Shown here in pieces: positions 51,432 to 60,790 of a stretch of DNA of 60,865 bases. Origin of the DNA: CALEAR01 sp035301485 (GTDB lineage Bacteria; Pseudomonadota; Gammaproteobacteria; Pseudomonadales; Alcanivoracaceae); assembly GCA_035301485.1 (NCBI GenBank), contig DATGUF010000044.1, positions 1 through 60,865 on the forward strand, written 5' to 3'. The notes under the pieces were generated by a model. The model was not told the DNA's origin and ran no database searches. It worked only from the letters and a program-made list of their open reading frames with translations. The translations under genes were made by a program, and so were the position numbers. Each line of letters starts with the position of its first letter. The first letter of the stretch is position 1.

Positions 51432-51865
51432 GGTGTTACCTCAAGTGTGATGAAGGACTGGTAGTGGTCTTCCGTATAATAATACACCGCGGGCGGGTTA
51501 CCACCTGTCACCACGCGCCGCGCTCCACGATGGTTTAAGCCGGGCGTATCCACGGTGTATTCGTGGTAGTAGCCTCTTGGCTTATCTGGCAGCAAGCCTT
51601 CTCTATTTTGAAATACGGTGCCGTCTTGGCGGTAGGGGAAAGGGCCGCCTTGTTGAATGAGGGCTAAGGTTTTGCTGAGTTCTGGGTTCGCCGGCTGCGC
51701 AGAAGTGGTGGTGCTCTGCACACTAGTGTCGGTGCCAAGCACCTGTTCTACATAGGGTTGGAAATGGTTTAGGCCAAGTAAACCCAGCACGCCTACGATG
51801 ACTATGGACGCTATTTTTTTACGCAGGCCTTTGTTGTTCCAGAGTTTAGTGGTTTTTGGTTGCAT
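51428..51865 (-). CDS. barnase-like ribonuclease with N-terminal membrane anchor
   Basis: 145 residues from ATG 51865 (GGAG ten bases upstream on the minus strand). Residues about 15-32 (KKIASIVIVGVLGLLGL) form a membrane helix or uncleaved signal; a Ser/Thr-rich linker follows. The C-terminal 75 residues are a guanyl-specific RNase domain of the barnase family: GGPFPYRQDGTVFQNREGLL, GYYHEYTVDTPGLNHRGARR, and YYYTEDHYQSF (the catalytic Glu, Arg and His seen as YHEYTV, RGARRV, EDHY). It would be held at or beyond the inner membrane with the cytoplasmic inhibitor gene next to it. Not fully certain whether the helix is cleaved. Confidence 0.85.
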   Translation of the reverse strand: MQPKTTKLWNNKGLRKKIASIVIVGVLGLLGLNHFQPYVEQVLGTDTSVQSTTTSAQPANPELSKTLALIQQGGPFPYRQDGTVFQNREGLLPDKPRGYYHEYTVDTPGLNHRGARRVVTGGNPPAVYYYTEDHYQSFITLEVTP

Positions 51866-51890
51866 CGTGCTTTTTCTCCAGGTGGACGGT

Positions 51891-54800
51891 TTATTCCTCA
51901 TCAACGGCTAGGTGTGCCAAGAGTTTTTCCACTATTTCAAATCGTTCTTTGCCTTCTGCTTGTTCGGTTTTGAAGCGAAGTGTGTTAGCGCCTTGTAATT
52001 GATAGCGATAACTTTGACGCTGCACTAATAACACCAGTTTTAATGGGTCCACGTCTGTGCGTTCGCTAAATTCTAAATAGCCGTATTCTTTGCCTACATC
52101 TATACGCTTCACGCCTAACGCTTTGGCCTGCCAACGCAGCTCTGTGATGCGGAACAGGTTGTTAACAGGTTCTGGCAATAAACCAAAGCGGTCGATCATT
52201 TCCACTTTCAGTTCGTTAGCTTGCTCGATGGTGTTGCAGCTGGCAATACGTTTGTAGAGCATTAAGCGCATGTAAACATCAGGCAAGTAATCATCTGGAA
52301 TTAATGCAGGCAAGCCAAGGTTTATTTCCGGACCACTGGATAAAGGTTTATCCATGTCGGGCTGTTCACCTTGTTTGAGTGCTGCCACCGCTTGTTCAAG
52401 CATATCCATATAGAGCGTGAAACCAATGGTTTCAATGTGCCCATGTTGCTCGTCGCCAAGCAATTCACCGGCGCCACGTATTTCTAAATCGTGGCTAGCG
52501 AGCATGAAACCGGCGCCTAGCTCTGAGGCTTGTTCGATGGCTTCGAGGCGTTTTACTGCATCTTTGGTCATGGCTTTTGCGGGCGGCGTTAGTAAGAACG
52601 CATAAGCTTGATGGTGTGAACGGCCCACACGGCCGCGTAATTGGTGTAGCTGTGCCAACCCAAATTTATCTGCGCGTTCAATAATAATGGTGTTAGCTGA
52701 GGGGATGTCGATGCCCGTTTCAATGATGGTGGTGCACAGTAAAACGTTGAATTGGCGGTGATAGAACTGTGACATAATCTGCTCTAGCTCGCGTTCACGC
52801 ATTTGCCCATGAGCGATTCCCACGCGCGCGTCGGGCACCAGATTATGAATTTCCTCTTGCAGGCGCTCCATGCGCTTAATGTCGTTGTTCAAATAATACA
52901 CTTGCCCGCCACGTAACAGTTCACGTTGAATGGCTTCGTGAATCACGCTTTTATTACGTTCGGTGACAAAAGTGCGCACAGGTAAGCGGCGCTCTGGAGG
53001 CGTGGCAATAATAGAAATATCACGCATGCCCGACATGGCCATGTTCAGCGTGCGCGGAATGGGCGTGGCAGTGAGTGTAAGAATATCGGCTTCCGCACGC
53101 ATTTCTTTTAGTTTTTCTTTGTGGCGCACACCGAAGCGGTGCTCTTCATCCACAATCACTAGGCCTAAGTCTTTAAACTTAATGTTGCCTTGAATGAGTT
53201 GATGCGTGCCCACCACAATATCAATCTTGCCTTCTTCTAGGCGTTGCATGATATCGGTTCTTTCTTTTTGGGTGCGAAAACGGCTCAGAACCTCTATTCG
53301 TACAGGCCATTTTGCGAAACGGTCTACAAAGGAATCGTAATGCTGTTGGGCCAGTAAAGTGGTGGGCACCAGTACCGCCACTTGGGTGTTGTTTTGTATG
53401 GCTACGAAGGCTGCACGCATGGCCACTTCTGTTTTACCAAAGCCCACATCGCCACACACTAACCGATCCATGGGCTTGTTAGCCATGAGGTCGCTCAGCA
53501 CGCTGGTAATGGCGCTGGCTTGGTCTGGTGTTTCGGCATAGGGGAAATCTGCTGTAAAGCTGTCATAAGCTTCTTGTGGCAGCATAAAAGCACGGCCCTC
53601 ACGGGCTTCGCGGCGGGCGTAGGTATTGAGTAATTCGGCGGCCACATCATGAACTTTTTCAGCGGCTTTTTGCCGTGCTTTGCTCCACTGTTCAGAGCCT
53701 AAGCGTGTAAGCGGGGCATGGTCACTATCAGCTCCGCCGTAACGGCTAATAAGGTGCAAGGAAGACACGGGAAGATAAATTTTATCGTTGCCGGCATATT
53801 CCAGTAATAAAAACTCATGCTCTTGGCCATCTACTGTCATGCGGGTGAGGCCTTGGTAGCGGCCAACACCATGATCAATATGCACCACGGGTGCACCGAT
53901 GGTGAGTTCGCCCAGAGAGCGGAAAACGTTTTCCGCTGTTATGCCACCGTGGCTGGCACGTTGGCGTTCTTGCAGCACTCGTTGGCCGTATAGTTGTGGC
54001 TCAGCAACCACTAGTGCTTGGCTATCGCTGTGCCAAAACCCCTTGTGCAAGCGCCCAACAGTGAGTCCCCAATCTACTTTGTTAGGTGCTTGGGCGAAGG
54101 TATCCCAGCTGTCGATGAGTTGTGGTTGTATGCCACGTTTCTGTAGTAATTCAAGCAGTGCCTGTTGGCGCCCTTCAGATTCAGCCACGAGCAACACAGG
54201 AAGCCCTGGTTGTGCCGCTTTTAATTCGAGCAGTGGCGTGAGCGGGTGTTGGCGGTCCTGGCTGGTTAACGTGGGCATGGGCTGGAAGGGGAAAGCAATG
54301 CCTTCTTCGCCGAGCCGAGCGCGGCCATGGTCACGCAGCGCTTGTTGCACTTCGTGGGGAGATAAAAAGAGTTTTTGCGGTGGCAATAGTGGGCGGCTGC
54401 CATCATGGCGGCGGCTTTCATAGCGCTGCTCGATGTTTGTCCAAATATCTTCAGCAGCACTGTTGAGATGAGGTAGCTCAACAATGTTTGCGTTACTTGG
54501 CAGGTAATCAAACAGGGTGGCCATGTTGGGGTAAAAGAGCGGTAAATAATACTCTAGCCCTGGGCTCGGTATGCCATTGCTCACATCTAAATAAAGTTGG
54601 TTTTTGCGGTGGTCCACGTCGAACACATCGCGGAACGATTCGCGGAACTGCGCGATGCCCGCTTCGCTTAAAGGGTATTCCGCTGCGGGCAGTAGGGTAA
54701 TGTGCTCCACGGTGCCGGTGGAGCGTTGCGTCTCTGGATCAAACAAACGCAAGGATTCGATTTCGTCGTCAAACAGCTCTATGCGAAAAGGCTGCTCAGC

Positions 54801-55337
54801 GCCCATGGGAAAAATATCCATAATGGCGCCACGCACTGCAAACTCAGCACGGCTATAAACGGTATTGGTGGCGCGATAGCCCGATTCTGTGAGGCGTTGG
54901 CGTGTTTGTTCAAGGTCGAAAATGTCGCCCACGGCAAGAGCAAAACTGTTTCCGCTAACGTGCTCTTTCGGGGGTAGGCGCTGCAATAGCGTATTCACCG
55001 GAGCCAGCACCACCCCTTTTTGCAGCTGGGGTAAATCGTGCAAAACCTGAACACGTTCGTTGATAATATCCTGTTGAGGTGAAAATAAATCGTAGGGTAA
55101 AGTTTCCCAATCGGGGAAAAGTTGTATAGGAATGGGGTTTTTTGCTGTATAAAAACCAATAGCGGCAGCCAATTCACGGGCTTGTTGTGTGTTGGCAGTC
55201 AGAATTAATAAAGGGCCATCAGCTTGTTGGCTAATAGTTGCTAGCACAGGGGCTAGGCTGCCTAAGTCTAGCTGGCTCCAATCACGGTAGTGCTCAACGC
55301 CACGTGGGAATAAAGATGTATCAGGTAATAGCTGCAT
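51891..55337 (-). CDS. mfd: transcription-repair coupling factor Mfd
   Basis: 1148 residues from ATG 55337, the same length as E. coli Mfd; the frame extends upstream to a TTG at 55382 but with no support. UvrB-like N-terminal region, RNA polymerase-interacting domain, then translocase with GDVGFGKTEVAMRAAFVAIQ (Walker A), DEEHRFGVRHKEKLK (DEEH box), LTATPIPRTLNMAMSG, TTIIETGIDIPSANTIIIER and QLRGRVGRSHHQAYAFLL. The TRCF C-terminal domain ends the protein. It removes stalled RNA polymerase and recruits UvrA. The barnase gene begins 26 bases after its stop. Confidence 0.98.
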   Translation of the reverse strand: MQLLPDTSLFPRGVEHYRDWSQLDLGSLAPVLATISQQADGPLLILTANTQQARELAAAIGFYTAKNPIPIQLFPDWETLPYDLFSPQQDIINERVQVLHDLPQLQKGVVLAPVNTLLQRLPPKEHVSGNSFALAVGDIFDLEQTRQRLTESGYRATNTVYSRAEFAVRGAIMDIFPMGAEQPFRIELFDDEIESLRLFDPETQRSTGTVEHITLLPAAEYPLSEAGIAQFRESFRDVFDVDHRKNQLYLDVSNGIPSPGLEYYLPLFYPNMATLFDYLPSNANIVELPHLNSAAEDIWTNIEQRYESRRHDGSRPLLPPQKLFLSPHEVQQALRDHGRARLGEEGIAFPFQPMPTLTSQDRQHPLTPLLELKAAQPGLPVLLVAESEGRQQALLELLQKRGIQPQLIDSWDTFAQAPNKVDWGLTVGRLHKGFWHSDSQALVVAEPQLYGQRVLQERQRASHGGITAENVFRSLGELTIGAPVVHIDHGVGRYQGLTRMTVDGQEHEFLLLEYAGNDKIYLPVSSLHLISRYGGADSDHAPLTRLGSEQWSKARQKAAEKVHDVAAELLNTYARREAREGRAFMLPQEAYDSFTADFPYAETPDQASAITSVLSDLMANKPMDRLVCGDVGFGKTEVAMRAAFVAIQNNTQVAVLVPTTLLAQQHYDSFVDRFAKWPVRIEVLSRFRTQKERTDIMQRLEEGKIDIVVGTHQLIQGNIKFKDLGLVIVDEEHRFGVRHKEKLKEMRAEADILTLTATPIPRTLNMAMSGMRDISIIATPPERRLPVRTFVTERNKSVIHEAIQRELLRGGQVYYLNNDIKRMERLQEEIHNLVPDARVGIAHGQMRERELEQIMSQFYHRQFNVLLCTTIIETGIDIPSANTIIIERADKFGLAQLHQLRGRVGRSHHQAYAFLLTPPAKAMTKDAVKRLEAIEQASELGAGFMLASHDLEIRGAGELLGDEQHGHIETIGFTLYMDMLEQAVAALKQGEQPDMDKPLSSGPEINLGLPALIPDDYLPDVYMRLMLYKRIASCNTIEQANELKVEMIDRFGLLPEPVNNLFRITELRWQAKALGVKRIDVGKEYGYLEFSERTDVDPLKLVLLVQRQSYRYQLQGANTLRFKTEQAEGKERFEIVEKLLAHLAVDEE

Positions 55338-55509
55338 AAGAATTAATATAGTTGCCTGTATGAAAAGTTCGTCATTGTACAAGAAGCGCTAAAAGTTGGC
55401 TCGTGAAGCAAAGTTATTTTGTTGCGGCGAAAGAATAGGCCTGAATCTATTGAGTTTTGCGGGTACTATAACGCCATCTTTTATTTAGATGCGAATAAGT
55501 GAGAGTTAC

Positions 55510-56376
55510 ATGAAGCAAGCAGTACAGGGTCTGGTTGGCTTAATGGAATTGGAACAGCTCGAGGTGGATTTGTTCCGTGGGCAAAGCCAAGACGTGGGGC
55601 AGGGCAGTCTCTTTGGTGGTTTGGTGGCAGGGCAAGCGCTTCGTGCTGCAACCCTAACAGTGCCAGAAGAGCGTTTGGCGCATTCATTGCACGCCTACTT
55701 TTTGCGCCCTGGCGATGTTAAGCGCCCCATCGTGTATGAAGTAGATCGCATTCGCGATGGTCGTGGTTTTACCACACGCCGCGTGCGTGCTGTGCAAAAT
55801 GGTAGAGCTATTTTTAGTTTGTCTGCTTCATTTCAGATACTAGAAGAGGGGCCAGATCATCAAAGTACAATGCCAGATGTGCCGCACCCAGAAACACTGG
55901 AGAGCGACGAGCCTTTAAGATTAGCGCTAGCTGAACATTTACCTCCTGAGATGCGACATTTTATGACAAGCGCGCGTCCGGTGGAAATTAGGCCTGTAGA
56001 TCCTAGGCATCCACTAAGCACAGAGGCAAGAGAACCCGCGCAGCAGATGTGGTTTAGGTTGGCGGATACCATTGATGCCGACCCAGGCGTACATCAAGCC
56101 TTGTTAGCGTTCTGCTCTGATTATTCCTTTATGGGCACCTCTATGTTGCCTCATGGTTTGAGCTTTTGGCACCCAGGAGTGCAAGCGGCGAGCATTGATC
56201 ATGCAATGTGGTTTTTACGTCCTTGCCGTGTGGATGAGTGGTTGTTATACAGCATGGATAGCCCATCGGCTTATGGCGCGCGAGGGTTTAGCCGCGGTGA
56301 GATTTACCGTGAGGATGGGACTTTAGTCGCAACCACTGCACAAGAAGGCCTCATTAGGGTAAAAAAAGAACAATAA
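55510..56376 (+). CDS. tesB: acyl-CoA thioesterase II
   Basis: 288 residues from ATG 55510 (GAGAG upstream); an in-frame ATG at 55489 is possible. Double hotdog fold: LFRGQSQDVGQGSLFGGLVAG, HSLHAYFLRPGDVKRPIVYE, then second hotdog with QALLAFCSDYSFMGTSMLPHG (catalytic Asp) and SIDHAMWFLRPCRVDEWLLY. It hydrolyses medium- and long-chain acyl-CoAs. Divergent from mfd. Confidence 0.95.
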   Translation: MKQAVQGLVGLMELEQLEVDLFRGQSQDVGQGSLFGGLVAGQALRAATLTVPEERLAHSLHAYFLRPGDVKRPIVYEVDRIRDGRGFTTRRVRAVQNGRAIFSLSASFQILEEGPDHQSTMPDVPHPETLESDEPLRLALAEHLPPEMRHFMTSARPVEIRPVDPRHPLSTEAREPAQQMWFRLADTIDADPGVHQALLAFCSDYSFMGTSMLPHGLSFWHPGVQAASIDHAMWFLRPCRVDEWLLYSMDSPSAYGARGFSRGEIYREDGTLVATTAQEGLIRVKKEQ

Positions 56377-56487
56377 AACCTGTTGGTTGAGCCACTTAAC
56401 AGTGTTTGGGGGGTTGGCCATATTATATTGGGTAGCGGTTTTAACTGTAATCAGCTAAAATTTGCGCCCGCAGAACAACTACTATGT

Positions 56488-56512
56488 GTTGGGCTCTCTT
56501 TATAGGCCCAAC
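56488..56512 (+). other. hairpin in the leader of the GAPDH gene
   Basis: GTTGGGC (56488-56494) / GCCCAAC (56506-56512), 11-base loop, 42 bases before the GTG start. May be the end of an upstream transcript or a leader structure; no T-run follows. Confidence 0.4.
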
Positions 56513-56553
56513 CTTAAGTGTCACCCGTCACTGAGCCAAAGAGGGCATAATCT

Positions 56554-57999
56554 GTGAGTAAACTGGAAGACCACTTCGGTCGCTGGAAAAACCGAGAAGA
56601 AATTGCCGAAGCGATGATCCCGATGATCGGTAAATTGCATCGCGAACGTAACCTTACGGCAGCCGTTTATAGTCGTCCCCTTGTCAACGAATCCGTTATT
56701 CAAATTTTGAAAGCGCATCGTTTTGTGAAGCAAATTGAAACTGCTGAACTATCCGTTGTTGATACTTACCCCGTTCTACAAGAGTTGATGAAACTTGACG
56801 TTTCTCAGTGTCAGGTGGATATCGGTAAGATCGCTGTGGCTTACAAAAAAGATAACCGTGGCCAATCTATTGCTGAATTTGTGCAGCAAGAGTTAGCAGA
56901 AGCCAGTGCTTCACAGCAGCCAGCTCGTGAAGAAGCCACCGATGTGGTGCTTTATGGTTTTGGCCGTATCGGGCGTTTATTAGCACGCTTATTAATTGAA
57001 AAAGCGGGTGGTGGCAAGGGCTTACGCCTGAAAGCTATTGTAGTACGTAAGGGTGGCGATGATGATTTGCAGAAGCGTGCTAGCTTGCTGCGTCGCGATT
57101 CCGTACATGGTCCTTTCGCTGGCACCATTTCAGTTGATGAAGAAGATAACGCCATTATCGCAAACGGTAATTTTATTCGCGTTATTTACTCCAACGATCC
57201 AAGCAGTGTTGATTACACCCAGTACGGCATTAACAATGCGGTGTTAATCGACAACACCGGTATTTGGAGAGATGAAGCAGGGCTTCAGCAGCACTTGCAG
57301 TGCCCAGGCATTGATCGTGTGATTCTTACCGCACCAGGTAAGGGCGACATGAAGAACATTGTTCATGGTGTGAATAATGACATCATCGAAGATGCAGATA
57401 AGATTATTTCTGCGGCTAGCTGCACCACGAACGCCATTGTACCTCCTCTAAAAGCGCTCGAAGATAAGTTTGGTATTGTAGTGGGGCACGTGGAAACCGT
57501 TCACGCCTACACCAACGACCAAAACTTACTCGACAACTACCACAAAGGTCCACGCCGTGGCCGTGCTGCCCCCTTAAACATGGTGATCACCGAGACGGGT
57601 GCTGCTACTGCAGCAGCGAAGGCATTGCCTTCTTTAGCGGGCAAACTCACTGGTAACTCCATTCGCGTGCCAACCCCGAACGTTTCCATGGCTATTTTAA
57701 ACCTAACTCTAGGCCGTGAAACTAACTCGAAAGAACTTAACGAGTACCTACGTTGGGTGTCATTGCACTCTCCGTTACGTCGTCAAATCGACTACATCAG
57801 TTCTCCTGATGCTGTATCTACGGACTTCGTTGGCTCACGTCATGCTTCTGTAATTGACGCCGAAGCCACTATCGTAAATGGCAGCCACTGTGTTCTGTAT
57901 GTGTGGTATGACAACGAATTCGGATACAGCTGCCAGGTAATGCGCATTTTGCAGCAGATCTCTGGTGTTGAATTTCCGGTATACCCAAACACTTACTAA
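56554..57999 (+). CDS. glyceraldehyde-3-phosphate dehydrogenase, long N-terminally extended type
   Basis: 481 residues against about 335 for a usual GAPDH. The first about 130 residues are an extra helical domain (RWKNREEIAEAMIPMIGKLH). The GAPDH core then begins VVLYGFGRIGRLLARLLIEK (NAD fold), with catalytic Cys290 in SAASCTTNAIVPPLKALEDK and His317 in VETVHAYTND, 27 residues apart as in standard GAPDHs, and WYDNEFGYSCQVMRIL at the end. It matches the long GAPDH located next to mfd in Pseudomonas. Whether it works in glycolysis or gluconeogenesis cannot be told. GTG start, AGAGGG upstream. Confidence 0.92.
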   Translation: MSKLEDHFGRWKNREEIAEAMIPMIGKLHRERNLTAAVYSRPLVNESVIQILKAHRFVKQIETAELSVVDTYPVLQELMKLDVSQCQVDIGKIAVAYKKDNRGQSIAEFVQQELAEASASQQPAREEATDVVLYGFGRIGRLLARLLIEKAGGGKGLRLKAIVVRKGGDDDLQKRASLLRRDSVHGPFAGTISVDEEDNAIIANGNFIRVIYSNDPSSVDYTQYGINNAVLIDNTGIWRDEAGLQQHLQCPGIDRVILTAPGKGDMKNIVHGVNNDIIEDADKIISAASCTTNAIVPPLKALEDKFGIVVGHVETVHAYTNDQNLLDNYHKGPRRGRAAPLNMVITETGAATAAAKALPSLAGKLTGNSIRVPTPNVSMAILNLTLGRETNSKELNEYLRWVSLHSPLRRQIDYISSPDAVSTDFVGSRHASVIDAEATIVNGSHCVLYVWYDNEFGYSCQVMRILQQISGVEFPVYPNTY

Positions 58000-58046
58000 T
58001 AGCTGTTTAGGGTTGTAATAAGCAAAAAAAGTATTTGCTGTGTTGA

Positions 58047-58086
58047 GCTCAAGATTAAGCGTTTCGGCGCTTAATCTTGAGCCATT
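58047..58086 (+). terminator. long hairpin after the GAPDH gene
   Basis: Perfect 15-bp stem GCTCAAGATTAAGCG (58047-58061) / CGCTTAATCTTGAGC (58068-58082), 6-base loop, followed by CATTTT. Probably a terminator separating the GAPDH gene from nqr; the T-run is short. Confidence 0.7.
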
Positions 58087-58111
58087 TTCAAGCAAAGTGT
58101 TTTGTAGAGTC

Positions 58112-58133
58112 TTTACTGAGAGTTCTCAGTAAA
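58112..58133. promoter_or_regulatory. 22-bp palindrome upstream of nqrA
   Basis: TTTACTGAGA (58112-58121) and TCTCAGTAAA (58124-58133) form perfect 10-bp arms around GT. It ends 62 bases before the nqrA ATG, in the only possible promoter region of the operon. No T-run follows, so it is more like an operator than a terminator. Regulator unknown. Confidence 0.5.
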
Positions 58134-58195
58134 CTTCGTTGGCAGGCTACACTCGTAAACGTTTGCTACGGAGTATCACAAGTGGGCGAGAGACT

Positions 58196-59545
58196 ATGAT
58201 CAAAATTAAACGGGGGCTCGATCTACCTATCTCTGGTGCACCACGCCAAGAGATTGACGGAGCTCCAGCAGTTAAGAAGGTGGCCATATTGGGTGGTGAA
58301 TACCACGGCATGAGGCCAACGATGGAAGTAGCAGAGGGCGATAGGGTTATTAAAGGCCAGTTGCTATTTACAGATAAAAAAACAGAAGGCGTAAAGTACA
58401 CCGCGCCGGGCACTGGGACGGTGGTAGCTATTAACCGCGGTCAGCGTCGTGCCTTGCAATCAGTGGTGATTGAGCTAGATGCACAGAGCGATGAGGCTGT
58501 TAGCTTCACAGCTTATAAAGCAGAAGAGCTCGCGTCTTTAGACCGTGACACCATTGTGCAACAGTTGGTGGATTCTGGGCAGTGGACAACCTTGCGCACA
58601 CGCCCATATGGCAAAGTGCCTGCGCTAGATAGCCAACCTAATTCCATTTTTGTTACCGCCATGGATACTAATCCTTTGGCGGCGAACCCTGATGTTATTA
58701 TTGGCAAAGCCGAGCAAGCTTTCCGTAACGGTTTAGCTATTTTGTCACGTTTAACCACAGGCCCTGTTTGGGTATGTCGTTCACCTAAATCTGCGTTGCC
58801 TTCTTTTGCTGGCGGCCAGGTGCGTGAAGAAACCTTTGCTGGCCCACACCCTGCCGGTAACCCTGGCACCCACATTCACTATCTAGATCCAGTGGGTATG
58901 GCCAAAACCGTGTGGAGCGTAGGCTACCAAGACGTTATTGCTATTGGTGAGCTGTTTACTACGGGTGAGCTATACGTTGACCGCGTAGTGGCTTTAGCCG
59001 GCCCACAAGTGGAAAACCCACGCTTAGTACGCACTCGCGTAGGGGCTGACATGGCTAGCTTAACAGCCGGTGAGCTGAAAGCTGGTGAAAACCGTATCGT
59101 GTCTGGCTCTGTGTTCAACGGCCATAATGCACGCGGGCCGCTAGCCTATTTAGGCCGCACCGCCACACAGGTGACGGTGTTACTTGAAGGCCGTGAGCGT
59201 GTCATGTTTGGCTATTTGTCTCCTGGTTTAAAACGTCATTCTGTGATGGGTATTTATCTATCCAAGCTGATGCCTGGCCGTAAGCTCGATATGACAGCTA
59301 CCACAAACGGTAGTGAGCGTGCCATGGTACCGCTCGGTAACTATGAAGCAGTGATGCCGCTAGACGTTCTAGCCACGCAGCTGTTACGTGCAGTAGTGGT
59401 GAAAGATACCGATACCGCTCAAGATTTAGGTGCACTAGAGCTTATCGAAGAAGATTTAGCCTTGTGTACTTATGCGTGTGTTGGGAAATATGAATACGGC
59501 CCGCTACTAAGGGATGTTCTCACCACTATTGAGCTGGAGGGTTAA
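58196..59545 (+). CDS. nqrA: Na+-translocating NADH:quinone reductase subunit A
   Basis: 449 residues from ATG 58196 (GCGAGAG upstream; frame open earlier but without family resemblance). The start MIKIKRGLDLPISGAPRQEI and the lipoyl-like VAEGDRVIKGQLLFTDKKTE are typical, as is VSGSVFNGHNARGPLAYLGR. NqrA is the quinone-site peripheral subunit of the sodium pump. First gene of the nqr operon, 3 bases before nqrB. Confidence 0.97.
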   Translation: MIKIKRGLDLPISGAPRQEIDGAPAVKKVAILGGEYHGMRPTMEVAEGDRVIKGQLLFTDKKTEGVKYTAPGTGTVVAINRGQRRALQSVVIELDAQSDEAVSFTAYKAEELASLDRDTIVQQLVDSGQWTTLRTRPYGKVPALDSQPNSIFVTAMDTNPLAANPDVIIGKAEQAFRNGLAILSRLTTGPVWVCRSPKSALPSFAGGQVREETFAGPHPAGNPGTHIHYLDPVGMAKTVWSVGYQDVIAIGELFTTGELYVDRVVALAGPQVENPRLVRTRVGADMASLTAGELKAGENRIVSGSVFNGHNARGPLAYLGRTATQVTVLLEGRERVMFGYLSPGLKRHSVMGIYLSKLMPGRKLDMTATTNGSERAMVPLGNYEAVMPLDVLATQLLRAVVVKDTDTAQDLGALELIEEDLALCTYACVGKYEYGPLLRDVLTTIELEG

Positions 59546-59548
59546 AGA

Positions 59549-60790
59549 ATGGGTTTGCGTGCATTTATTGACCGTAAAATTGAACCTCATTTCCATGAGG
59601 GCGGACGGTTAAAAGATTACTACGTTTTTTATGAAATGTTCGACACCATGTTGTACAGCCCTGCAGAAACAACGCGTTCTGCATCGCATGTGCGTGATGG
59701 TATCGATTTAAAGCGCGTAATGATGACAGTGTGGTTTGCAGCGTTACCTGCCTTGTTCTTTGGTATGTACAACGCGGGTTACCAAGCAAACTTCCAAATT
59801 GCTGAAGGGTTCAGCGCTATTCCTGGCTGGCGTACAGATTTAGTACAAATGCTAGCATCGTTCGACCCAAGCAGCTTCTGGGCTAACATACTGCATGGTG
59901 CTGTATATTATCTCCCTATTATGGCCACGGTTTATATCGGTGGTTTTATTTGGGAAGGCCTTTTTGCGTGGAAGCGTGGCCATGAGGTGAACGAAGGCTT
60001 CTTCGTAACAGGTATTCTGTTTACCTTGATTGTGCCGCCCGCTATTCCTTTATGGCAGGTGTTCTTAGGTATTTCTTTCGGTGTCGTCGTCGGTAAAGAA
60101 ATATTTGGCGGAACAGGTAAAAACTTCCTTAACCCTGCGTTAGTGGGCCGTGCTTTCTTGTTCTTCGCTTATCCTGCGCAAATTTCTGGTGATGCCGTGT
60201 GGACCGCGGTGGATAACTTCAGTGGCGCCACTCCTTTGTCGTTAGCGGCAGACGGTGCGATTGATTTCTCCGTAGGCTTAACAGCAGCTGCTACAGAAAC
60301 AGGCATTTCTTGGATGCAAACCTTCTTGGGTGGCATTCAGGGTTCCATCGGTGAAACTTCAACCTTAGCTATTATGATTGGTGCAGCGGTGCTGCTTATC
60401 ACTCGTATCGCTTCTTGGCGCATTATGGCTGCTGTGTTGATTGGCGCCGTACTCACAAGCTTTATGTTTAATGCCATTGGTAGTGATACCAACCACTTGT
60501 TTGCAATGCCTTTCTACTGGCACTTAACCGTGGGTGGTTTGGCCTTTGGTTTGGTGTTCATGGCCACTGACCCTGTGTCGGCTTCCATGACTAACACCGG
60601 TAAGTGGGTATTTGGTTTGCTGATTGGTTTCATGGTGATTGTGATTCGTGTGGCCAACCCAGCGTTCCCCGAAGGCATGATGTTGGCCATCTTGTTCGGT
60701 AACTTGTGTGCGCCCCTGATCGACTACTTCGTGATTCAAGCGAATATCCGTCGCCGTCAGCGCCGTACCGCAGTTGGAGGTGAAGCATAA
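59549..60790 (+). CDS. nqrB: Na+-translocating NADH:quinone reductase subunit B
   Basis: 413 residues, polytopic membrane subunit carrying covalent FMN. The FMN-Thr is Thr228 in FSGATPLSLA. GKEIFGGTGKNFLNPALVGR and FMATDPVSASMTNTGKW are NqrB hallmarks shared with RnfD. AGGG precedes the ATG. The stop overlaps the nqrC start by one base. Confidence 0.97.
   Translation: MGLRAFIDRKIEPHFHEGGRLKDYYVFYEMFDTMLYSPAETTRSASHVRDGIDLKRVMMTVWFAALPALFFGMYNAGYQANFQIAEGFSAIPGWRTDLVQMLASFDPSSFWANILHGAVYYLPIMATVYIGGFIWEGLFAWKRGHEVNEGFFVTGILFTLIVPPAIPLWQVFLGISFGVVVGKEIFGGTGKNFLNPALVGRAFLFFAYPAQISGDAVWTAVDNFSGATPLSLAADGAIDFSVGLTAAATETGISWMQTFLGGIQGSIGETSTLAIMIGAAVLLITRIASWRIMAAVLIGAVLTSFMFNAIGSDTNHLFAMPFYWHLTVGGLAFGLVFMATDPVSASMTNTGKWVFGLLIGFMVIVIRVANPAFPEGMMLAILFGNLCAPLIDYFVIQANIRRRQRRTAVGGEA

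Noticed and set aside
53899..54423. 174-codon plus-strand frame inside mfd
   Set aside because: Antisense shadow of a conserved region; Cys/Ser/Trp-rich composition is not protein-like.
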